Below are positions 56,582 to 64,000 of a stretch of 64,000 nucleotides of DNA, piece by piece. How positions within the stretch are numbered: position 1 is the first letter of the stretch; each line of letters opens with the position of its first letter. The stretch is from Pleurodeles waltl (Eukaryota; Chordata; Amphibia; Caudata; Salamandridae), in NCBI RefSeq assembly GCF_031143425.1, contig NC_090441.1, forward strand, positions 220,716,928 through 220,780,927, in the 5' to 3' direction. The translations under genes and the position numbers were made by a program. The notes below the pieces were generated by a model. It was not told the origin of the DNA. It saw only the letters and a program-made list of their open reading frames with translations, and searched no databases.

Positions 56582-57001
56582 ATGTACCCACAGTCACACA
56601 CAAGACTACAACAGACAATTAACCCATCCGGGAAAGGTTTTGAGTGTAGGCCTCGGTATGTGTGACGCAGTAGTAATTGAAGCCATGTGGGCCCCTGAAA
56701 TGGCGGCTGCCTGACCTCTGAACTGGGACAATGGGATTGTGGGGTAACTGCGCTGGCGTTGGACACCGTCGCGGTAGGCGGTCGTAGAGCGCGGCGCAAT
56801 GCTGCATTGCTTAACATTGGACCCTATGGGTCCCAGGAGCCAATGAACAGGTGCGCCGCCGGTGATGATGCGCAACGCCGCGGACGTCACCGCCGCGGAC
56901 ATCACCACCATCTTCTATCTCTTCAATCACTAGATACCTGACCTTCGTCAGTAGAGGACCTACACTGCAAGTGCTGCTGTGACCTCGGTCTGGAAGCGAC
57001 G
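56582..57001. promoter_or_regulatory. Candidate bidirectional promoter, copy C
   Basis: Lies between the divergent transposase and gene 2. It shares with copy A the GAAATGGCGGCTGCC word (YY1-like, about 56696), the ACTGCGCTGGCGTTGGACACC block, TTGGACCCTATGGGTCCCA and GAGCCAATGA. This is more conserved than expected of spacer DNA, though I have not measured it. Confidence 0.35.
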
Positions 57002-59721
57002 ATGGCTGCTGCGTCTGGGGAAAGGGCCCCTGCCTTCACTGCACAGGAGTTGGAGAAACTTGTGGATGGGGTCCTCCCCAGTACACGCTACTCTACGGTC
57101 CTCCAGACCAACAGGTTAGTACACAGGGAGCACATTGGATGGGCTAGGCTTGGGTGGAGAGGGCTGGGTGGATGAGGGAAGGGGGCAGAGTACATAGAAC
57201 AGTTATGCATGGGGATGAATGGGCCACAGGAATAGAGTTGGGAGGGGGCCAATCACAATGACGGTGCAGTAGATAATGACTGTCCTCTTTCCTTGTGCAT
57301 GTCATGTAGGTCAGCGCCCACCAGAAGAGGGACATTTGGCGTGCCATCGCCAAGGAAGTCCGGACCCCTGGGGCCCACCAGAGATGGGGCACCCACTGCC
57401 GTAAGAGATGGGAGGACATTCGCCGCTGCAGCAAGAAGATGGCGGAGGCTCAGCTGGGGATGGCCTCCCAACGTGGGAGGGGTGCCTGTCGCACCATGAC
57501 CCCCCTGATGTTCCGGATCCTGGCGGTGGCCTACCCGGAGTTGGATGGGCGCTTAAGGACATCTCAGCAGACACAAGGGGGTGAGTACTACCACATCATA
57601 TGGACTTTGCGTGCAGTGGAGCTGTCTGGGTGGGGGTGGTGGGTTGTGGGTGTCCCTAGGCCAGGGCGAGTTAGGTAGGCAAGGCCCCTCCGTTATGTAG
57701 GCCATGTGGCATCTCTACCCCAGCTCAAAACAGAGGGAAGTTGATGTATAGTTGCCCCTTTGCCATCCATGTGGGCAGATATCTACCATTGCCATGTAGG
57801 CCATTTCCCATAAATAGCATGTGCAGAGGTCAGGAGCACGGCGTAATGCATGGGGCTGCTGCGTCTGTCTTGTCCGCCAGCGGTAGCGGTATGCCATGCA
57901 CTAAAACTCTCTTTCTTCTGTCTCCCCCCTTTTCCTGCTCTCCCTGTCCTTTTGTACATCAGCATCAACAGGCGGAGGTACAGTGGCACCGGAACACGAG
58001 GGAGTTGCATCCCACATGGCCATGGAGGGCCACACCACAGACTCTGAATTCACCAGTGGGACGGAGGGCGAGGGGAGCTTCACGTCGGCCACCAGATCAC
58101 CATCCAGCGACACAGACTTGTCCGCCGATGTGAGCTCCCCTGTGGTGACGGCAGCATCTGTGCGCCCCACTTCTACAGGTACAGCCGCCACCTCCCCTAC
58201 CAGCACTGCCCTCCCAGCAGCCCCTTAGCGTGTGTCCCGTGCCCGCTCACCCAGGAGGGTGGGCATCACCTTCGCCCCAGTCACCTCAGGCCCTGCCCCA
58301 GTCACCCCAGCTGCCCTCAGAGAGGAGGCCATTGACCTCCTCAGTTCGCTCACTGTTGGGCAGTCTACCATTTTGAATGCCATCCAGGGTATAGAGAGGC
58401 AGTTGCTACAGACCAATGCATACCTGAAGGGCATTCATTCTGGTCAGGCAGCCAACCAGCGAGCTTTTCAGACTCTGGCCTCAGCACTAATGGCAGCCAT
58501 TGTCCATGTCTCTAGCCTCCCCCTCCAACTTCCTCCACCCAGACCCAAACCCCTGTACCTCAGCCTATCCCAAGCACACCATCAGACCAGCATGCACACA
58601 CGTCAACACACAAGGGAAGCTCAGGCAACCATAAGCACCACATATCCCACAGGCATTCACGCAAGCATCATACACATGCAGACATACCAACAGCCACTGC
58701 CTCCACTGTGTCCCCCTCCTCCTCGTCTCCCTCCTCCCTCCCAGTCTCGTCTCCACTCACACCTGCATGCATTATTTCTTCAGCCACTACCCCCATCACC
58801 AGCACACCCACCACCACACCCCGCTCACGTGCAGTCACCACCCCCACTACCATTCACACATCCCCTGTGTCCTCTCCCAGTGTGTCTGTGAGCTCACCTC
58901 TCAAGGTACACAAACGCAGCCACACACCCACCCAACAGCCATCCACCTCACGACAGCCTCCAGCCCATGCACCTTCATCCAAAGTCAGCAAACGTACACC
59001 TCCTACAACCACTACATTTTCCTCCACTACAAAACCCCCTCCATCTACCCGTCCCAGTGTGTCCAAACAACTTTTCCTGTCCAACCTTGACCTCTTCCCC
59101 TCACCTCCCCGACCCCTTCAGTGTCCTAGGGCCCGCCTTTCCAGGTCCCAACCCAGCACCTCAGCCACAACATCTGCGGGAACAGTGGTGTCAGTAGTAA
59201 CCGGCTTCTGGAGTGAGCCAGGCAGCAGGGCAGCCAGTGTGCCAAGGAGCCAGACCACGTACAGACCCCCACCTCAAAAGCACAAGAAGTTGGCTAGTGC
59301 CCGGTGGGAGAGAGGCAAAACATCTACCACCAAAGCCTCTCCCAGGGGTACAGTTGGGAGTGTGAAGACAGCTGCGTCACCATCCAAGGTGGGGAAGGGG
59401 CACAGAAAAACAGGCAAGTCTGCGAAAACCTGCACTGCGGACAAGACCGCCACCAGGCACCGCTGAACAGGACACCGCCGCCACAGGCACCGCTGCCAAG
59501 GACACTGCCGCCACATGCACCGCTGAACAGGACACCGCCGCCACAAGCACCGCTGTCAAGGACCCGCCACCACAAGCACCGCTGCCAAGGACACCTCAGC
59601 CACCAGCACCGCTGAACAGGACACCGCTGCCACAAGCACCGCTGAACAGCACACTGCCGCCACAAGCATCGCTGAACAGGACACCGCCGCCACCAGCACC
59701 GCAGGCCAATGAGCACCAAAG
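57002..59721 (+). pseudogene. Harbinger gene 2, second Myb/SANT-like protein, copy C
   Basis: Exon 1 is 57002-57114 (113 nt; one C lost from the CTCCCCCAG run causes a frameshift), exon 2 is 57310-57580 (271 nt), and exon 3 starts at 57963. Exon 2 is fully open: VSAHQKRDIWRAIAKEVRT, THCRKRWEDIRR, GMASQRGRG, MTPLMFRILAVAYPELDG; with exon 1 it forms a Myb-SANT domain different from that of gene 1. Exon 3: Ser/Thr-rich, TAG at 58226-58228 (Gln in the relatives), helical block REEAIDLLSSLTVGQSTI, His/Pro/Thr-rich low complexity with a further frame change at about 58710-58890, conserved SVSKQLFLSNLDLF, then Lys-rich and a 30 bp repeat. The role is probably DNA binding or nuclear targeting for the transposase (inference). 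Confidence 0.78.
59460..59720 (+). repeat. 30 bp minisatellite at the gene 2 3' end, copy C
   Basis: About eight units of ACCGCTGAACAGGACACCGC plus CGCCACAAGC. A 30 bp unit keeps frame (10 residues, Thr/Ala/Glu/Gln/Asp-rich in one frame). It is homologous to the 30 bp sub-array of copy A; the 33 bp sub-arrays are absent. Confidence 0.85.
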
Positions 59722-60222
59722 CTTCCGACGCTACTAAGGCCGCCACGAGCAGGATGAATCACTCTGGGCACAAGGCCCCCTCCAGAATCAGTGGAGTAAG
59801 GCATCCACTACCTCAGTCATTGGCAGAATGAAGCACTCTGGGCACAAAGCCCCCTCCAGAACCAGTGAAGTAAGGCATCCACTTGAGAGACTGTGGCTTT
59901 GCACTCCCCAGGATGCAGCAGTGGGCAACCCATCCACTGGAAAGACGTGTGAGACTGTGGCTTTGCACTCCCCAGGATACAGCAGTGGGCATGGAGCCCT
60001 CTCGTGGATCTGGCGTTGTGCACTCATCCGGCTGAGGTGCCCCCCTTTCCTTCCCTCTGAGGTTCCTGTTGTATTTCTATCTGATGCCCCAGCAGTGTTC
60101 TCTCCATTTTGATTGGGTATTGAGTGTGGGCCTCGCCCATGCATTTTGGCCCAGTTGTCCACGGACTATGATGGTGGAATACCTTGGACTTGTATTCTTG
60201 GTGTATATATTTGTTTATAGTG

Positions 60223-60257
<35 letters not shown>

Positions 60258-60560
60258 TTTTGATTACTGTATTTGAATAGATTTCAAACGTCTGACTCAT
60301 TTCCTTTTGTCCTTGCATTCTTCCGGGGGGAGTTGGGGGTTGTTAATGTAATGTATGAACATGTACTTGTGTGTGTGAGTTGTAGTGGGTGATGGTGGGG
60401 GTAGGAGTGTTGCGTGTGTGTCACTCTTTTTTCCCTCCCCCCTCCCCTGTGTTGTAGGTGCAGTACTCACCATATTCTTCGCTGCCGTCTTTGTTGTTCC
60501 TGGTAGAGGAGCAGGAAGATAAAGGATGGGAGTATCTGGAGCTCAGGTTCCATGGCGTCC
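59722..60560 (+). other. Tail of Harbinger copy C
   Basis: Non-coding tail matching copy A: about two 74 bp-type units (GAATCACTCTGGGCAC), two 64 bp units, then GGCGTTGTGCACTCATCCGGCTGAGG and a (TA)n run at 60226-60253, followed by CATTCTTCCGGGGGGAGTTG. No gene is supported. Confidence 0.6.
60226..60253. repeat. (TA)n microsatellite
   Basis: A 28 bp alternating A/T run. Copy A has a shorter one at the equivalent place (about 30357-30371). Confidence 0.95.
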
Positions 60561-60881
60561 CGGTTCCTCGTAGGGTGTGTAGAGGTGAGCATTTTCCCTT
60601 CCAATTCCTGTTTCCACCATGTTTTTGTTCGTGGTGAATCCGCCCTGGAAAAGGTGGCGGATTGGACTGTTGTAATACAGTGGGCGGAACCTTGTCTTCC
60701 GCCTGTCTGTTGGTGGTTACCGCTGCGGTGTTTGTTTGTACTGCCGTGGCTGTCTGAGTGTTAAAGTGGCTGTCTATGTTGGCGGTTTCGACCACGGTCG
60801 TGATTCCATTTTTTTTACCGCCGGCCTGTTGGCAGTTTTACTGCCGCTTTAACACCGACCGCCAGGGTTGTAATGACCCCC

Positions 60882-63629
60882 AAAGTGTCTTAAGTCTTTA
60901 AAAAACAAAAAATGTTTATTAAAAACTATAAAAGTCTCTTGCAAGCACAAAATACCCGGTTAGCATTCAAAATCCCTGCAAGGGACCACAGAAGGGTTGA
61001 TGCGTGGAAAACAGGGAGGTGTGCGTCTGTTTCCCCCCTTCACACACTGACTTGCATAATTATTTTCCACGCAGGGAAGACTTTGCGTCGTTTTCTGGCA
61101 CACAGACTTGGTTCCTCTTCGGGTTGCGGGGGGCGGTGCATGGAATCCTGGGCTTGCAGAGCGAAGTCACAAGCATGGAAATTTCTCCAACACTGCAGGC
61201 GCTGTGTTGATTTGTCTCTGGAAGTCGGGCTGCATTGTTCCAGGTCGGCTGTGCTTCAATCCAGTGGGCCGTGCGTTGAAGTTCCGGTCTCTGCCCTGGC
61301 GCTGCATTGATCTTCTTGTTGCGAAGTCAAGCTGAGTCGCTCCGGTTCAGCGTGCGGTGAATTTCTCACCGCGATGCATGCTGTGTGTCAAGTTTTCGCC
61401 ACACAAGGAGTCCAGTTGCAGGAATGAAGTCCTTTTGGTCCTGAGACTTCAGGGAACATGAGGCAAGCTCTATCTAAGCCCTTGGAGAGCACTTCTCAGC
61501 ACAGCCAGAGAGCAGCAAGGCAGCAGGTCAACAGCAAGGCAGCAGCTCTTCTCAGAAAATCAGTCCAGGTGAGTCCTTAGGACAGCCAGGCAATTCCTCT
61601 TGGCAGGTCTGGTTCAGGTATTCTTCACCAGCAGGTTTCTTGTCCAGAAGTGTCTGTGAGGTAGAGTGTCTACCCCAAGAAGTGTGTCAAGTATATGGCT
61701 TGGGGCGCTCTTCTTATTCCCATTGTGGCATTTGAAGTAGGCTTACTTCAAAGGCAAGTCTCACTTGTTTGTGAAATCCCGCCTTGTCCAGGCAAGGCCT
61801 CAGACACACACAAGAGGGTTGGAGACTGCATTGTGTGAGGGAAGGCACAGCCCTTTCAGGTGCGAGTGACCACTCCTCCCCACCCTCCTAGCACAGATGG
61901 CTCATCAGAATATGCATGCTACACCCCAGCCCCTTTTGTGTCACTGTCTGGAGAGAGGTTCAAACACCCCAACTGTCAAACTAACCCAGACAGGGAATAC
62001 ACAAACAGGCAGAGTCACAAAAATGGTTTAAGCAAGAAAATGCCCACTTTCTAAAAGTGGCATTTTCAAACACACAGGCCCTCATTATGATATTGGTGGC
62101 AAATGTTGCCTACCGCCACGGCGACGACCGCCAACATACCGTTGCCGTGGCTACCTACCGTCCATGCCATTATGACCGTAGACGGAATTCTGCTAGAAGG
62201 CTGGTGGTATTCCGTCGATGGTCATGGTGACGGACGGCAGTAAGGTAGCACTGCTGCCAGCAGCAGCACCCTGCCAGCAAAACACCGCTTACCGTATCAT
62301 GTCCCATGATACAGCCTGGTGGTGTTTTGCTGGCAGCAGCTGTGTGTCCCGTCTCCTGCCAGAGGACCCCCTACAAGCAGGTAAGTCATGTTCTACGACA
62401 GGAGAGGGGGGTAGGGGATGTTGTGTGTCTGTGTGGGGGTGTGTGTGTGAGTGTGTGTGAATGTGTGCATGTGTGTGTTATGCATGTGTGCATGAGTGGG
62501 TGTGAGTGTACGTGAATGTTGTGTCATGAGATTGCTTGAGTGCCTGGACGTATGGGTGTGTATGTATATGCGTGTATATGTGTAAATGTGAGGGGGGTCG
62601 GGAGAAGGAGGGTGGGGGTGGACTCTGGGAGGGGGAGGAGGGTGGGAGAGACCCCTAGCAGTGCCAGGGAAGGACTTCCCTGGCACTGATAGTGCTTACC
62701 ACCATGGTTTCAGTGGCGGTACAGAAACCACTGAAACCATGGCAGTGGGCTGGGTCATAATGCCATGGGCGGCCTAGTGACAGCCTCCGGGCTGGAGCCT
62801 ATAGTCTCCAGCCTGTCGGTCTTTACCGCTGTGGTGATCGGTGTGGTACATTGGTGGTTTGGCTTTGGTCAAACCGCCAATGTCATAATAGTGGAGGTAG
62901 GTACCGCCAGCCTGTTGGCGGTAATACCTCCACTATTCCACCAACCACCAGGGTTATAATGGGGGCCACAATCTTAAAACTAACTTTACTAAAAGACGTA
63001 TTTTTAAAACGTCCAAAATTCCTCATGTCTATCTGCTCCCAAAAGGAATCTATCCTTTAATCATGTTTAAAGGCAGACCCCAGGTTAACCTATGAGAGAG
63101 ATAGGCCTTGCAACTGTGAAAAACAAATTTGGCAGAATTTCACTGTCAGGACATATAAAACACATTAGTATATGTCTTACCTTAACCATAAACTGCACCC
63201 TTCCCAGGGGGATACCTAGGACCTACCTTAGGAGTGTTTTACATGTAGAAAAAGGGAAGGGTTAGGCCTGGCAAGTGGGTACACTTGCCAAGTCGAATTA
63301 ACAGTTTATAACTGCACATACGGACACTGCAGTGGCAGGGCTACTTATGTGGGTGGCACAACCAGTGCGGCAGGCAAACTAGTAGCATTTGATTTATAGG
63401 CCCTGTGCACCTCTAGTGCACTTTACTAGGTACTTACTAGTAAATCAAATATGCCAATCATGGATAAACCAATTAACAGTACAATTTACACAGAGAGGAA
63501 ATGCACTTTAGCACTGGTTAGCAGTGATAAAGTGCTCAGAGTCATAAAGCCCACAAAAACAGGTCAGTAAAAATAGAAGGAAGGAGGCAAAAAGTTTGGG
63601 GATGACCCTGTAAAAATGGGCAGGTCCAA
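60882..63629. mobile_element. Unidentified LTR-like repeat, split by a MITE
   Basis: Single-copy in this window, without coding capacity. The 60882-62076 part is GC-rich with repeated CAGCAAGGCAGCA words (about 61515-61545) and a GTCCAGGTGAGTCC donor-like word (about 61563). The 62968-63629 part is AT-richer. Rejoining across the MITE gives a smooth CAAACACACAATCTTAAAA. The composition (long, hairpins, ORF-free) resembles an LTR, perhaps reversed; the family is not established. Confidence 0.4.
62077..62967. mobile_element. Harbinger-like MITE with ACA duplication
   Basis: An 891 bp non-coding element. Left end GGCCCTCATTATGATATTGG (the same word that starts copy A); right end reads GGCCCCCATTATAACCCTGG on the other strand. 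ACA flanks both sides (62074-62076 and 62968-62970), the 3 bp size expected of Harbinger. It contains GTGTGT-rich DNA at 62420-62580 and paired words such as GGTAGCACTGCTGCC and CCACTGAAACC. It was probably moved by a Harbinger transposase in trans. Confidence 0.75.
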
Positions 63630-63886
63630 CATCAGCCAAATAAACTACCTTTATTTGTGGTAACACTGAGGATTGTCTTTACTTGTGTATATGTACTTTG
63701 TAATTCTGAGTGGTATTGCAGGAGATTTGCATGACTCCTAGTTCAGCCTAAGCTGCTCTGCTATAGCAACCTCTATAAGCCTAAGCTGCTAGAACACTAC
63801 TACATTTCACTTATAAGGGATAACTGGACCTGGTGTAATGTGTAAGTACCCAGGGTACCCACTACAAACCAGGCCGGCCTCCTACA
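63630..63886 (+). mobile_element. LTR 3'-tail fragment
   Basis: Matches the end of the long LTR superfamily: AATAAACTACCTTTATTTGTGG, then GACTCCTAGTTCAGCCTAAG, TAAGGGATAACTGGACCTGG, and the terminus CCGGCCTCCTACA. The polyadenylation palindrome is partly decayed. Confidence 0.75.
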
Positions 63887-64000
63887 GCATCACGTCCAGG
63901 CGTGCCAGCTGCTGATTTGGTGCTGATGTCACAGCCCCTCCCTGGCATAATGACCAGGGGTGCCAGCTGCTGACTTCCTGATGACACCACAGCTCAACAA
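63887..64000. other. Unassigned window end
   Basis: A short GC-rich segment in which GTGCCAGCTGCTGA occurs twice (63903 and 63960), a small local duplication. Nothing else is visible. Confidence 0.4.

Larger units (their letters stand above)
52901..60881 (+). mobile_element. Harbinger copy C, both ends present
   Basis: A 7,981 bp element. The left end GGGGGTCATTACGACCTTGG and the right end, reading GGGGGTCATTACAACCCTGG on the other strand, form terminal inverted repeats of about 24 bp with two mismatches. Subterminal DNA at both ends is dense in ACCGCC/GGCGGT. Order: gene 1 (plus, 53502-55027), transposase (minus, 55508-56565), shared promoter region, gene 2 (plus, 57002 to about 59721), a 30 bp array, a tail with two 64 bp units, a (TA)n run. 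Flanking trinucleotides (ATA left, AAA right) do not match, so the 3 bp duplication typical of Harbinger has decayed or the ends are slightly off. All three genes carry lesions. Confidence 0.88.

Noticed and set aside
62393..62686. His/Thr-rich minus-strand ORF
   Set aside because: A translation of the GTGTGT-rich segment inside the MITE.

Overview
The window is eukaryotic and made almost entirely of transposable elements and tandem repeats. I found no host gene, tRNA, rRNA, CRISPR or bacterial feature. Several long-LTR retrotransposon copies lie together with several large PIF/Harbinger DNA transposons that carry introns and Myb-like genes. This fits a giant amphibian genome, most likely a salamander such as a newt. 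The organism is an inference from repeat content, not from a gene marker.

Layout. 1-3208: unassigned GC-rich DNA, a 32-33 bp minisatellite and a 15 bp satellite. 3209-12458: a complete, very young LTR retrotransposon inside the 15 bp satellite. It has 3,145 bp LTRs, a CACAT target duplication and one intact 885-codon Gag-protease ORF, but no reverse transcriptase or integrase. 12557-22098: a chain of hairpins, LTR fragments, a reverse-strand Harbinger fragment (copy D) split by a solo LTR, and an LTR with a 938 bp internal tandem duplication. 22099-30455: Harbinger copy A. 31857-35923: Harbinger copy B, reversed. 36020-44569: more copies of the same LTR superfamily, including a solo LTR with an AGTAC duplication and a head-to-head inverted pair. 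46549-51699: a decayed Ty3/Gypsy element with 220 bp LTRs, inserted in a 34 bp minisatellite. 52901-60881: Harbinger copy C, the most complete. 60882-64000: another LTR-like repeat, holding a Harbinger-like MITE, and a last LTR tail.

How the genes fit together. The Harbinger copies share a three-gene plan. Gene 1 is a two-exon Myb/SANT-like protein on the sense strand. The DDE transposase is on the opposite strand. Gene 2 is a three-exon Myb/SANT-like protein on the sense strand with a repeat-rich C-terminus. Comparing copies A, B and C fixes exon borders to the base, and shows that every copy is broken by stops or frameshifts. The Gag-protease element has the opposite character: its ORF is intact and its LTRs are almost identical, yet it lacks polymerase and integrase, so it was presumably mobilised by a partner.

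Limits. All homology statements come from recognising motifs and comparing copies within the window by eye. No database search, folding or alignment program was run. Boundaries of old fragments are approximate.
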